The notes under the pieces: model-generated
What the model saw: the letters and a program-made list of their open reading frames with translations, nothing else
Databases searched by the model: none
What the model was told of the DNA's origin: nothing
Source: Paramagnetospirillum magneticum AMB-1
GTDB taxonomy: Bacteria; Pseudomonadota; Alphaproteobacteria; Rhodospirillales; Magnetospirillaceae
Reading direction: 5' to 3'
NCBI RefSeq assembly: GCF_000009985.1
Contig: NC_007626.1
Coordinates: forward strand, 1,029,501-1,093,500
Length of the DNA stretch: 64,000 nt
Shown: one piece after another, positions 1 through 8,728 of the stretch
How the letters are laid out: each line of letters opens with the position of its first letter
How positions within the stretch are numbered: position 1 is the stretch's first letter
Made by a program: the position numbers and the translations under genes

Positions 1-1074
1 CTGGCGGCCGGAACGGCGGAACTGTCCCAGGGCCAAGGGCGCTGGATCTTGGTGATGATGGCGCTGGTGACCTACGGGATTTCGCTGGCTAGCAACTCCT
101 TGGTGACGGTGGCGGTGGTGGTTCCGGTGACCTTGACGGTGTGCTTTCGCACCGGCATCGACCCCGTGCCGGTCATCATCGCCGAGATTATCGCCGCCAA
201 TCTGGGCGGGGCCTCGACCATGATCGGCGACTTCCCCAACATGATTCTGGCCTCGGCGGGCAAGCTTCACTTCAACGATTTCATCGCCGGGATGATGCCT
301 GTCTGCCTGATCTTGCTGGCGGTGATGCTGGTATTCTTCGAGCGGCGTTTGGGCGACTGGAAAGGCTCGGAAATTCCGGTGGATCCGGTCTGGGCCCGGG
401 GCGAGGCGCTGCGTCACAGTGCCATCGACCGTCGGCTTTTGAGTTATGGACTGATCATTTTCGGCGTCACCGTCGCCGGTTTGATTCTGGCGGGGCCGCT
501 GAAGGTGCGGCCGGGCTGGATCGCCTTTGTCGCCGGGGTGACGGCGCTGGGTCTGGGCCGCTTCAAGGATGACGAGTTCTTCTCGGCCTGCGGCGGCACC
601 GACATCTTGTTCTACGGCGGCCTGTTCGTGATGGTGGGGGCCTTGACCTCGGTGGGGATTCTCGACTGGGCGGTGAACTGGCTCGAAGGCATTACCGCCG
701 CCCATGACCGCGTCCGCGCCATCCTTTTGATGTGGATGGCAGCCGCCGTCACTATTTTCGTGGGCGGCGGCACCTCGGCGGCGGTCTTCGCCCCGGTGGC
801 GGCGACGCTTCGCCTGGACGGGGACGGTCAGGCGGCTTGGTGGGCGCTGGCGCTGGGCATCATGGCGGGGTCGGTGGCTGCGCTGCCGGGCGCCACGGCG
901 GGATCCCTGGCCATGACTCAATATTCCGGCTTCGTGAAGCGGCATCCGGAACTGGCATCCGCAGCCGCCGCCGGTCTGCAATTCACCCATCGGGAATATG
1001 TCCGCTGGGGCATGCCACTGATGGGGATCTTCTTGGTTCTGGGGACCGTCTATATCGCGGTTCTCGTGGGATGA
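1..1074 (+). CDS. mamN: MamN, 3' part (ion transporter of the magnetosome membrane)
   Basis: The frame is open from base 1, so the gene starts upstream of the window; 357 C-terminal residues are visible. The protein is almost wholly hydrophobic with repeated membrane helices, typical of the ArsB/NhaD-like permease superfamily to which MamN belongs. MamN is a magnetosome membrane protein proposed to move protons or sodium out of the vesicle so that magnetite precipitation can go on; that role is known from the family, not visible here. It ends 40 bases before mamO, whose upstream leader overlaps the mamN end. The final 16 or so bases recur as a vestige downstream of limJ near 36902, which shows the origin of the second mam block. 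Confidence 0.93.
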   Translation: MAAGTAELSQGQGRWILVMMALVTYGISLASNSLVTVAVVVPVTLTVCFRTGIDPVPVIIAEIIAANLGGASTMIGDFPNMILASAGKLHFNDFIAGMMPVCLILLAVMLVFFERRLGDWKGSEIPVDPVWARGEALRHSAIDRRLLSYGLIIFGVTVAGLILAGPLKVRPGWIAFVAGVTALGLGRFKDDEFFSACGGTDILFYGGLFVMVGALTSVGILDWAVNWLEGITAAHDRVRAILLMWMAAAVTIFVGGGTSAAVFAPVAATLRLDGDGQAAWWALALGIMAGSVAALPGATAGSLAMTQYSGFVKRHPELASAAAAGLQFTHREYVRWGMPLMGIFLVLGTVYIAVLVG

Positions 1075-1114
1075 GAGATGACGACAGGAATCCGAATGAG
1101 CTTGGAACTCAGCC

Positions 1115-3028
1115 ATGATTGAAGTCGGCGAGACCATGGGCGAATTGCCCACCAACAAGATCGTGTTTTGCGAACGGTCGTGGAAGACGCCTGTCTCGAT
1201 CCTGGCCTTCTTGATCTTCGTGACCTTCGCCTGGGGGATCTATCTCCTGGACCATTACGACGAGGACGACAATTTCCACGGGGCCGACGATCTGTCGGTG
1301 GGTCAGTTCCTGGTGCGCAACATCGCCATGCCGCATGTGCAGCGGCTGTATCACACGGTTCCCCCTGCTGTGGTCGGGGTCGGCGGCGGCGGGGTCAATG
1401 CCGGTCCGGTGGCCTCGGGGGCCATCGTGGGGACCAACGGCTATGTGATCACCACCTTGCATTCGGTGTCCAAGCTGCCGGAGATTTCGGTCCAGGTGGC
1501 GACGACGGGTGGGATCAGGCGCTTTCCGGCCCAGGTGGTGAAGACCATTCCGGGGCATGATCTGGCGCTGCTGAAGATGCAGACCACCGAGAAGTTCCTG
1601 CATTTCCGCATGGCCGACGTCCAGACGGTGGTGCCGGGTCAGCAGGTCTTCGCCTTCGGCCGCAACATGGCGGGGGCGCCGCTGGTGCGCCAGGGCCTGG
1701 TGCAATCGGCGGATGCGCCGCTGGCGGTGGGGGCGACCCAGATCACCCATCTGCTGCGTTCGGACGCGGTCTACAGCTGGGAACAGACCGGCGGCCCGCT
1801 GGTCAATGCCCAGGGTGATCTGGTGGGCATCAACATCGCCGCTACCGGCCCCACCGGCAAGGTGGAAGGCTTCACGGTGCCGGCCCAGGTGATCGTGTCC
1901 CATCTTCAGGACGTGGTTCGCTTCAAGAAGGGCTCCGCCACGGCACCCGGCCAACCTCAGACCCAGACCGTCGCTGCCGGTTCCACCAATTGGTGGTCCA
2001 AGGCCCGGGCGGTGGTCGGGGGACCGACTGCCATTCCGGGGATGGGCATGAACGTCGTGCAAGGCAATGTGGTCAAGGGCAATGTCGCGCCGTCCATTCC
2101 CTCGGGCATGCCCTTCATCGACACAGACCATGTCGGGGGTGCAAAGATCGGCGGATACTCCGTCGCCGATATCGTCGGCCTGGTCATGCTCGCCTTGGCG
2201 GCGGGTGTCACCGGCGGCATGATGACCATGGGCGGCGGCGTGCTCCAGGTCGCCGGCATGATGGTCTTCTTCGGCTATGGCATGTATCTGATCCGCCCGG
2301 TGGTCTTTCTGACCAATGTGGTGGTGTACGGTGCTGCCTCATTGCGCAACGACAAGGCTCAACTGGTCCAGTGGGACAAGGTCAAGCCGCTGATTCCCTG
2401 GGGCATCGCCGGCGTGATCCTGGGCTATTTCATCGGCAACGCCATCGGCGATTCTGTGGTGGGTATTCTACTGGGCCTGTTCGCTCTGATCATGGCGGGC
2501 AAGGCGGTCATGGAAATTCTTCAGCCCAATGCCGGCGAGGAAACGGCCGAGTCCATTTCCGCCACAGAGGCTGAAGACGAGATGGACGAATTGATGGCTT
2601 TGGCAGACGGCACCTCCAGGCCCAAGGCCAGCGGCCTTGCCTTGCCGGAAGGCCATGCCCGTTCGGCGGTGTTGGGGCTGCCCATGGGTCTGTTCAGCGG
2701 TATTCTCGGCATCAGCGGCGGCGTCATCGAGGTTCCGCTGCAGCGCTATGTGGGACGCATCAGCCTGCAAAACGCCATCGCCAACAGTTCGGTCCTGGTG
2801 TTCTGGGCCTCGGTGGCCGGTTCGGTGGTGGCCTTCCTCCACGGATCCAGCACGGGTCTGATTCATTGGGAAGCGCCGGTGACCCTGGCCCTGGTGATGA
2901 TTCCCGGCGCCTATGTGGGCGGCATCATCGGAGCGCGCCTGATGCGGGTCTTGCCGGTGCGGGTGCTCAAGGGCGTGTATGCGGCGACCATGGCCGCTAT
3001 CGCTCTCAAGATGCTGACCTCGGTGTGA
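1115..3028 (+). CDS. mamO: MamO, trypsin-like pseudo-protease fused to TauE/SafE-like membrane domain
   Basis: 637 residues. One N-terminal membrane helix (about 29-46) is followed by a chymotrypsin-fold domain (about 85-275) and, from about residue 350, eight or so membrane helices of the TauE/SafE type. The catalytic serine is replaced: the motif reads EQTGGP with Thr at 225, while His116 and Asp149 are present. His148 and His263, the transition-metal ligands described for AMB-1 MamO, are also there. MamO is known to be needed for magnetite nucleation without protease activity of its own and to promote MamE-dependent proteolysis. Start at 1115 fits published numbering. The first 275 codons and the leader are duplicated at 36959. 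Confidence 0.97.
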   Translation: MIEVGETMGELPTNKIVFCERSWKTPVSILAFLIFVTFAWGIYLLDHYDEDDNFHGADDLSVGQFLVRNIAMPHVQRLYHTVPPAVVGVGGGGVNAGPVASGAIVGTNGYVITTLHSVSKLPEISVQVATTGGIRRFPAQVVKTIPGHDLALLKMQTTEKFLHFRMADVQTVVPGQQVFAFGRNMAGAPLVRQGLVQSADAPLAVGATQITHLLRSDAVYSWEQTGGPLVNAQGDLVGINIAATGPTGKVEGFTVPAQVIVSHLQDVVRFKKGSATAPGQPQTQTVAAGSTNWWSKARAVVGGPTAIPGMGMNVVQGNVVKGNVAPSIPSGMPFIDTDHVGGAKIGGYSVADIVGLVMLALAAGVTGGMMTMGGGVLQVAGMMVFFGYGMYLIRPVVFLTNVVVYGAASLRNDKAQLVQWDKVKPLIPWGIAGVILGYFIGNAIGDSVVGILLGLFALIMAGKAVMEILQPNAGEETAESISATEAEDEMDELMALADGTSRPKASGLALPEGHARSAVLGLPMGLFSGILGISGGVIEVPLQRYVGRISLQNAIANSSVLVFWASVAGSVVAFLHGSSTGLIHWEAPVTLALVMIPGAYVGGIIGARLMRVLPVRVLKGVYAATMAAIALKMLTSV

Positions 3029-3055
3029 TGATCATGATGCTGGGATTGGCCGGAC

Positions 3056-3883
3056 ATGAATAGCAAGGTGGCGCTTCTGGTCGTGGGACTGGCCGTTGTT
3101 CTGGCGCTCGTCATCGGGCGGCAGGGGCCGGTCGCGCCCCAGGCCACGAATACGCAGTCCCAGGCGGTGGCAGCAGGGCCGGTCGCGGCGCCTGTGGCCT
3201 TTCCCCAGCCCCTGTATCCCCAGGCGGCCAATGTTGCCATGCCGGTGGAGCCCGATCCTGCGGCGGGCGGCGGGACCGCGCCGGCGACGGAATCGCCGCT
3301 GCCCAACTTCGTTCCGCGCAAGCTGAAGGTGTTCGAAGGGCATTGGCAGGGCATGGACGGTCGCCTGATGACCGAGGAACTGGCCCGCAAGCTGAACTAT
3401 CCGCGCGGCCTGCAGGGGGTTTTGCTGGGCGAAGTCACGCTGAACGCGGCGTTTTCCGGGCTTTTGGCCGGCGATCTCATCGTCAGGATCGACGATACCC
3501 CGGTCACCGACATGGAGAGTTTCAAGGCCGCCAGCCGGACCGTGGCCAACCGCTCCGATGCGCGGATCAGCGTGCTGCGTAAGGACAACCGGCCGGGGGC
3601 TCCGGTGGTGCGCAAGCTGACGGTGGTCCTGCGCGAGGCCGAGGGCGGCCTGGGCTTCGCCCAGTTGGAAGGCGCGCCCATGATCCTGGCGGGCGATCCG
3701 CGCCCCCACGGCTATCGCGGCGCCTGCACCGATTGCCACCCCATCGGCCAGGGGTTCGAGTTGACCCCCGACCCAGATTTGATAAGCCTGCCCCCGCCGA
3801 CGATCACGCGTGATATGGTCGCCCGGAGCGTCAATCCTCACGAAGTGCGCGGGCCGTGCGAAGCCTGCCACGTCATAAAGTGA
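3056..3883 (+). CDS. mamP: MamP, PDZ plus magnetochrome c-type cytochrome
   Basis: 275 residues: N-terminal anchor (about 5-22), a Pro/Ala-rich linker, a PDZ domain (about 85-195) and two heme-attachment motifs, CTDCH at 224-228 and CEACH at 268-272, which are the paired magnetochrome domains. MamP is a magnetosome-specific iron oxidase that adjusts the Fe(II)/Fe(III) ratio for magnetite growth (known for the family). The gene follows mamO by 27 bases and precedes mamA by 34, so it is cotranscribed. The second heme motif lies four residues from the C terminus. Nothing looks broken. Confidence 0.96.
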   Translation: MNSKVALLVVGLAVVLALVIGRQGPVAPQATNTQSQAVAAGPVAAPVAFPQPLYPQAANVAMPVEPDPAAGGGTAPATESPLPNFVPRKLKVFEGHWQGMDGRLMTEELARKLNYPRGLQGVLLGEVTLNAAFSGLLAGDLIVRIDDTPVTDMESFKAASRTVANRSDARISVLRKDNRPGAPVVRKLTVVLREAEGGLGFAQLEGAPMILAGDPRPHGYRGACTDCHPIGQGFELTPDPDLISLPPPTITRDMVARSVNPHEVRGPCEACHVIK

Positions 3884-3917
3884 TCAGAGCCACCTGATTA
3901 GGATTTTGGAGAACACT

Positions 3918-4571
3918 ATGTCTAGCAAGCCGTCGGATATTCTTGACGAGGTCACTCTTTACGCTCACTACGGCCTTTCGGTGGCGAAGAAGCTCGGAAT
4001 GAACATGGTCGATGCGTTCCGTGCGGCCTTTTCCGTCAACGACGACATCCGCCAGGTGTATTACCGCGACAAGGGCATCTCCCACGCCAAGGCCGGGCGC
4101 TATTCCCAGGCCGTCATGCTGCTGGAGCAGGTCTACGACGCCGATGCCTTCGATGTGGATGTGGCTCTGCACCTGGGAATCGCCTATGTGAAGACCGGCG
4201 CCGTCGATCGCGGCACCGAACTACTCGAACGTTCCTTGGCCGATGCGCCCGACAACGTGAAGGTGGCGACCGTTCTCGGCCTGACCTATGTGCAGGTGCA
4301 AAAGTACGATCTGGCCGTTCCGCTGCTGATCAAGGTGGCCGAGGCCAATCCCATCAATTTCAACGTCCGGTTCCGTCTGGGCGTGGCGCTGGACAACCTC
4401 GGCCGTTTCGACGAAGCCATCGACAGCTTCAAGATCGCGCTGGGCCTGCGTCCCAATGAAGGCAAGGTGCATCGCGCCATCGCCTTCAGCTATGAGCAGA
4501 TGGGCCGGCACGAGGAAGCCTTGCCGCATTTCAAGAAGGCCAATGAACTTGACGAAGGGGCCTCGGTCTGA
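3918..4571 (+). CDS. mamA: MamA, TPR scaffold of the magnetosome surface
   Basis: 217 residues from the ATG at 3918, which has a GGAG eight bases upstream; an in-frame ATG at 3906 is less likely because family members begin MSSKPSD. The protein consists of tetratricopeptide repeats (repeating patterns such as GRYSQAV, GAVDRGTELLERSL, GRFDEAIDSF, GRHEEALPHF). It has no signal or membrane segment. MamA is known to assemble on the cytosolic face of magnetosome membranes and to help activate vesicles. It is present once only: the second mam block lacks mamA and mamP. Confidence 0.97.
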   Translation: MSSKPSDILDEVTLYAHYGLSVAKKLGMNMVDAFRAAFSVNDDIRQVYYRDKGISHAKAGRYSQAVMLLEQVYDADAFDVDVALHLGIAYVKTGAVDRGTELLERSLADAPDNVKVATVLGLTYVQVQKYDLAVPLLIKVAEANPINFNVRFRLGVALDNLGRFDEAIDSFKIALGLRPNEGKVHRAIAFSYEQMGRHEEALPHFKKANELDEGASV

Positions 4572-4620
4572 GGCCGTATGTGGGGCGTTTCCTTCATACG
4601 ACGAGCTTAGAGAGGCGGAT

Positions 4621-5439
4621 ATGGCATTAGGCGACGCGAATGTTGGTTCGGCCCCTGGGGTCGACTTCAGTGCGCTGCAACGGGTGAAGCAGTCGGAGGA
4701 GCTGCTTGCCCAGTTGTACGTGGTGGAGGAGACGCCGCGTCGTTTGGGGCGTGGGCCGGTGCACGCTCTTATGGTCATATCGGTTTTGTCGGTTGTTGCG
4801 TTCATCGCGACGTTGCTGATGCGCTACAACACCTTCGTGACCATGTCGGAAGACACGCAGGCGAAGCGGTCCAATTACGAGGTGATGATCCAGCGCCGGG
4901 ACAATCTGTTCGGCAATCTTGTGAAGCTGACGCTGAACCATGCTGCATTGGAGCACTCGATCTTCTCGCATACCTCGGACAAGCGGACCGAGGGCGTTGA
5001 GGCTGGCAAGGGCGGCCCTATCGGCTCGGCGCTGGAACAGCTGATGAAGCAGGGCGGGATCGGCAAGCTTCTGGGTGATATTGGGGGCGGCAAGGCGCTG
5101 CTGGGGGCCGACGGAGGCTTCGGCAATGCGCTGGGCCGTTTGATGGCGGTGGTGGAGCAGTATCCGACCATCCAGTCGGTGGACACCTACAAGCATATGA
5201 TGACGTCGCTGGTGGAGATGGAAGACCGCATCGCGACGCGTCGGGAGGATTACAACGCCGCCGCCTCGACCTACAACATCGAGATCACCAAGTGGCCGTG
5301 GAACTATCTGGCGTTCATCACCGGGTTCAAGCGGGCGGAGTATTTCCAGGAAAAGCCGGCGGGCGACACGCCGATCATCACGCCGCAGCTGTTCCAGGAA
5401 CTGTTGCCTCTCAACCATGCGCAGGACATCAAGAAATGA
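4621..5439 (+). CDS. mamQ: MamQ, LemA-family magnetosome membrane protein (copy 1)
   Basis: 272 residues from the ATG at 4621, preceded by AGAGAGGCGGAT. A single membrane helix spans about 48-67, followed by a long helical LemA-like domain with the family pattern of a paired coiled region and a closing segment rich in Tyr/Phe (about 225-255). MamQ is required for magnetosome membrane formation or crystal production in deletion studies. The stop overlaps the mamR start (ATGA). The whole gene is repeated at 37864 with no residue difference. Confidence 0.96.
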   Translation: MALGDANVGSAPGVDFSALQRVKQSEELLAQLYVVEETPRRLGRGPVHALMVISVLSVVAFIATLLMRYNTFVTMSEDTQAKRSNYEVMIQRRDNLFGNLVKLTLNHAALEHSIFSHTSDKRTEGVEAGKGGPIGSALEQLMKQGGIGKLLGDIGGGKALLGADGGFGNALGRLMAVVEQYPTIQSVDTYKHMMTSLVEMEDRIATRREDYNAAASTYNIEITKWPWNYLAFITGFKRAEYFQEKPAGDTPIITPQLFQELLPLNHAQDIKK

Positions 5440-5690
5440 TCTGGACGGCGGTGATCAAGGGGAGCGCGCTGGTGACCTTCGTGCAGGGCGCCATGGTGCT
5501 GGTGGACAAGATCTTCGGCGAGGAGATCTTGCCGCACCGGATCTACAGCAGCGCGGAAGCCTCGCAATTGCTGGGGATGGACCGTCTCGAGGTGCTGGGC
5601 CTGATTCGTTCGGGGACGATCAAGGCGAAGAAGGTGGGCGATAATTATCGTATCCTGGGCTCCAATCTTGTGGATTACATGAACCGATGA
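5436..5690 (+). CDS. mamR: MamR, excisionase-like helix-turn-helix small protein (copy 1)
   Basis: 84 residues if translation starts at the ATG overlapping the mamQ stop (5436); an internal Met at residue 20 (GAMVLVD) would give a shorter product close to some annotations. The C-terminal two thirds (YSSAEASQLLGMDRLEVLGL...IKAKKVGDNYRILG) match the MerR/Xis-like DNA-binding fold used by excisionase-family proteins. MamR is known to influence crystal number and size; a direct DNA target has not been shown here. Stop and mamB start overlap by four bases (ATGA). Confidence 0.9.
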   Translation: MIWTAVIKGSALVTFVQGAMVLVDKIFGEEILPHRIYSSAEASQLLGMDRLEVLGLIRSGTIKAKKVGDNYRILGSNLVDYMNR

Positions 5691-6577
5691 AGTTCGAAAA
5701 TTGCAGGGATTGCCGCGAGGAAGTGGTGTGGTGGGCCTTTACCGCCGACATCTGCATGACCCTGTTCAAGGGGGTCCTCGGGCTGATGAGCGGCAGCGTG
5801 GCGCTGGTGGCGGATTCGTTGCATTCGGGGGCGGACGTGGTGGCCAGCGGGGTGACCCAGCTCAGCTTGAAGATTTCGAACAAGCCGGCGGATGAGCGCT
5901 ATCCGTTCGGCTACGGCAACATCCAATACATCTCGTCGTCCATCGTGGGCTCCTTGCTGCTGATCGGGGCCAGCTTCTTGATGTACGGCTCGGTGATGAA
6001 GCTGATCTCGGGGACCTACGAGGCGCCAAGCATCTTCGCGGCGGTTGGGGCGTCGGTGACGGTGATCGTCAACGAGCTGATGTATCGCTACCAGATCTGC
6101 GTGGGCAACGAAAACAACAGCCCGGCCATCATCGCCAATGCCTGGGACAACCGGTCCGACGCCATCTCGTCGGCGGCGGTGATGGTCGGCGTGATCGCCT
6201 CGGTGATCGGCTTTCCCATCGCCGACACCATCGCGGCCATCGGCGTCTCGGCCCTGGTGGGACGCATCGGCCTGGAACTGATCGGAACCTCGATCCACGG
6301 CCTGATGGACAGCTCGGTGGATACGGAATTGCTGCAGACCGCCTGGCAGGTGGCCATGGACACGCCCATGGTCCACAGCATCTATTTCCTGCGCGGTCGC
6401 CATGTGGGCGAGGACGTGCAGTTCGACATCCGCCTGCGGGTCGATCCCAATCTGCGCATCAAGGACAGTTCCATGGTGGCCGAGGCGGTACGCCGGCGCA
6501 TCCAGGAGGAAATCCCCCACGCCCGCGACATCCGCCTGTTCGTCAGCCCGGCACCCGCCGCCGCGGCACGGGCCTGA
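5687..6577 (+). CDS. mamB: MamB, cation diffusion facilitator (magnetosome iron transporter, copy 1)
   Basis: 296 residues. Begins MKFENCRDCREE, with the N-terminal CxxC typical of MamB, followed by six membrane helices and a cytosolic C-terminal domain (about 210-290). CDF metal-site residues are visible at D43, D50 and the ANAWDNRSD segment near 150-158. MamB is known to be essential for magnetosome vesicle formation and, with MamM, for iron loading. Start chosen because of the four-base overlap with mamR. An identical copy lies at 38930. Confidence 0.97.
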   Translation: MKFENCRDCREEVVWWAFTADICMTLFKGVLGLMSGSVALVADSLHSGADVVASGVTQLSLKISNKPADERYPFGYGNIQYISSSIVGSLLLIGASFLMYGSVMKLISGTYEAPSIFAAVGASVTVIVNELMYRYQICVGNENNSPAIIANAWDNRSDAISSAAVMVGVIASVIGFPIADTIAAIGVSALVGRIGLELIGTSIHGLMDSSVDTELLQTAWQVAMDTPMVHSIYFLRGRHVGEDVQFDIRLRVDPNLRIKDSSMVAEAVRRRIQEEIPHARDIRLFVSPAPAAAARA

Positions 6578-6596
6578 GCGAGAGAGGGGCGGCGTC

Positions 6597-7139
6597 ATGG
6601 ACATCCGGCCAGAGCGTATGTTGAGCCGTATTCGGCAGATGGCCGAAGGCGCCGTCTCGCCCCAGCTGGTGCTCGGCCTCGGGGTCGTCCTGATCCTGGG
6701 GCTGGTTGTGAGCGCCATGCTTCCCGACCGCTTCACAGGCGGCGGCAAAACCGGCGGCGGCGTCACGGCCCAAAGCCAGGCATTGTCGCTTCCCGCCGCC
6801 CTGCCGGGTCTGTCGCCCTTTACCCCGGCGACGCCTTTGCAGTTCAGCGGCCGTGTCACCCAGGTGGCCAGCATCGGCAACGATGTCGGCTGGGGGCAGG
6901 TCCATATCTGGATCGACAACGGCACCGGCGCCCTGCAGGAGATTTCGGTGGCGCCGCAGGCATATCTTACCCAGATCGGCTGCCCGTCCTTCGACGGAGC
7001 GCGGGTCAGCGGCGTCGGATTCATCTTCGATCCGGGGCGGCCCAATGCCGAGCTTTACGTCAAGTCGATCCAGGTCGGCGGGCGGACCTGCAAGTTGCGC
7101 GATGACGAGGGACTGGCACTGTGGATGGTGGTGCAGTGA
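6597..7139 (+). CDS. mamS: MamS, membrane-anchored magnetosome protein
   Basis: 180 residues starting at ATG 6597, just after an AGAGAGGGG ribosome site. One membrane helix (about 22-42), a Pro/Gly linker and a compact beta-rich domain (about 78-178) with the signature WGQVHIWIDNGTG. The same domain type forms the C-terminal part of MamX (WGDIYIQINDG, then a common GC...G...LRD pattern). MamS affects crystal size and shape in deletion studies; its biochemical role is not known. It is the first gene after the point where the duplicated mamQRB block ends (6590). Confidence 0.93.
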   Translation: MDIRPERMLSRIRQMAEGAVSPQLVLGLGVVLILGLVVSAMLPDRFTGGGKTGGGVTAQSQALSLPAALPGLSPFTPATPLQFSGRVTQVASIGNDVGWGQVHIWIDNGTGALQEISVAPQAYLTQIGCPSFDGARVSGVGFIFDPGRPNAELYVKSIQVGGRTCKLRDDEGLALWMVVQ

Positions 7140-7164
7140 GTCCGAGGAGACGGGGAAGGTGAGC

Positions 7165-7689
7165 ATGGAGGCGCCGCGGCGCGGCCGTCGCTGGGTAAGC
7201 TTGGGGATGATCGCCTTGTTGGCGGCGATCGGGCTGGGACTCTATTGGGACCAGCTGTCCACGCCGTCCGGCATAACGCCCGCCACCTCGCCCCGACGGG
7301 CGGAGGGGCTGCTGCTGGGGCGTCTACCGCTGCCCATGGAGCCATCGCTGCTGTCGCCGTTGGAGCGGCTGCTGGAACCGCCGCTCCGCTACAAGCTGAT
7401 GACCATCCGCCATATCCCGCCGGTGAAGCCAGGAACCGGAATGCCGCATCCCTATGTAGGCGATTGCATCCAGTGCCACCTGATGGTGGGCGGCCCGGCC
7501 GCCGGCTCCCAGTTCAAGACGCCCTATGGCGCCGTTTTGGAAAATCTCTCGCGGGTCCGCAAGCTGGGACCGCCCATTCTGCCGACCTCCCGCCAGCCGC
7601 ATCCGCCGGCCGGACGATGCATCAAATGCCACGACATCGTGGTCAAGGTGCCGGTGGACAAGAAAGGCGGCATGAGATGGCAATTATGA
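7165..7689 (+). CDS. mamT: MamT, double magnetochrome cytochrome
   Basis: 174 residues from ATG 7165; a GTG six bases earlier is an alternative. Short basic N terminus, one membrane helix (about 11-28), and two CxxCH heme motifs, CIQCH at 101-105 and CIKCH at 152-156, each preceded by the PHP(Y/P) pattern of magnetochrome domains. MamT is known to contribute to crystal maturation as a magnetosome redox protein together with MamP, MamX and MamE. It lies 25 bases after mamS and 47 before mamU in the same operon. Confidence 0.95.
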   Translation: MEAPRRGRRWVSLGMIALLAAIGLGLYWDQLSTPSGITPATSPRRAEGLLLGRLPLPMEPSLLSPLERLLEPPLRYKLMTIRHIPPVKPGTGMPHPYVGDCIQCHLMVGGPAAGSQFKTPYGAVLENLSRVRKLGPPILPTSRQPHPPAGRCIKCHDIVVKVPVDKKGGMRWQL

Positions 7690-7736
7690 TCGCGGGCGCC
7701 ATTCCCCGCTGACCAGGGACGGGACGGGGCGGAGCG

Positions 7737-8630
7737 ATGCGCATCGCGGCGATCATCAATGAACGTGCGGGAACCGTCGCCTGCCTGTCGCCCCCGGTCG
7801 TCGCCGCCCGGCTGTCGGCCATCTGGACCTCGCTGGGCCATCAGGCCCATGTCACCCTGGCCGAGGGAAAGGACATGGGGCGCGCAATTCGCAAGGCGTG
7901 CCGTGATCCCGCCGTCCATGCGGTCATCATCGGCGGCGGCGACGGGTCCTTGTCCCGATCGCTTAAGCATGTGGTGGGAAGCGGCAAGTCCCTGGGTGTC
8001 CTGCCGCTGGGAACCATGAATTATGTCGCCCGCCAGTTCGGAGTGCCGTTCGACCTTGACCGGGCGGCGGTGGCCTTGGCCGATGCGGTTCCCACCCCCA
8101 CCGATTTGGGGCGGGTCAATGACCGTTTCTTCCTGATTCGTGCCTGTCTCGGCGCATTTCCTGAATTCATCCGTTCTCGCGACGAGGCCCGCCGCAAAGG
8201 AGGGAGCTTTCTGGACGGAGCCCTGGCCGGGCTGACCGGCCTGGCCCGGGGGCATCGCTTGATCGAAGCGGAGTTGATCGGACCCGACGTCCAAGCCCGG
8301 ATCGCCACTTCCTTTTTTATGGTGTCCAACAATATGTGCCGGGATTCCGATCCGTTCCAGCTGGAGCGCGAGCGCATGGATGGCGCTACCCTGGGGGTTT
8401 ATATCGGGCAGGGGGCGGGGCCCTTCAGCCTCATGGATCTGGGCCTGCAGGTGGCCATGGGGCGCTGGGCCAGCAACGAGGCCCTCATCCGAGGCTCCTT
8501 GCCCTGGCTGGAAATCCGGACCCGGCAGCGCAAGCCGCTGGTCTCCATCGACGGCGAGGTGGAAAAGATGGAAGCCCCCTTCCGCTTCGACATCCTGCCC
8601 GGCGTCCTACCCATGCTGGTGCCCAAATAA
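7737..8630 (+). CDS. mamU: MamU, diacylglycerol-kinase-like protein
   Basis: 297 residues. The lipid/diacylglycerol kinase catalytic domain is recognisable from the nucleotide-binding motif GGGDGS (about residues 62-67) and PLGTMN (about 91-96, usually PLGTGN). The C-terminal half has the family's beta-sandwich ending in a VSIDGE motif. No membrane helix is obvious. MamU deletion has little visible effect on magnetosomes, and its substrate is unknown; a membrane lipid is an inference from the family. Confidence 0.93.
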
Positions 8631-8728
8631 TCGCGGCCTTGCAAGGTGGTGCGGTTGCCATGGACGGCAGGCAACTGCTATAGAATAAACCACGGTGCGC
8701 ATTGGCGTCGCCGATGCTGGGAAGGCCG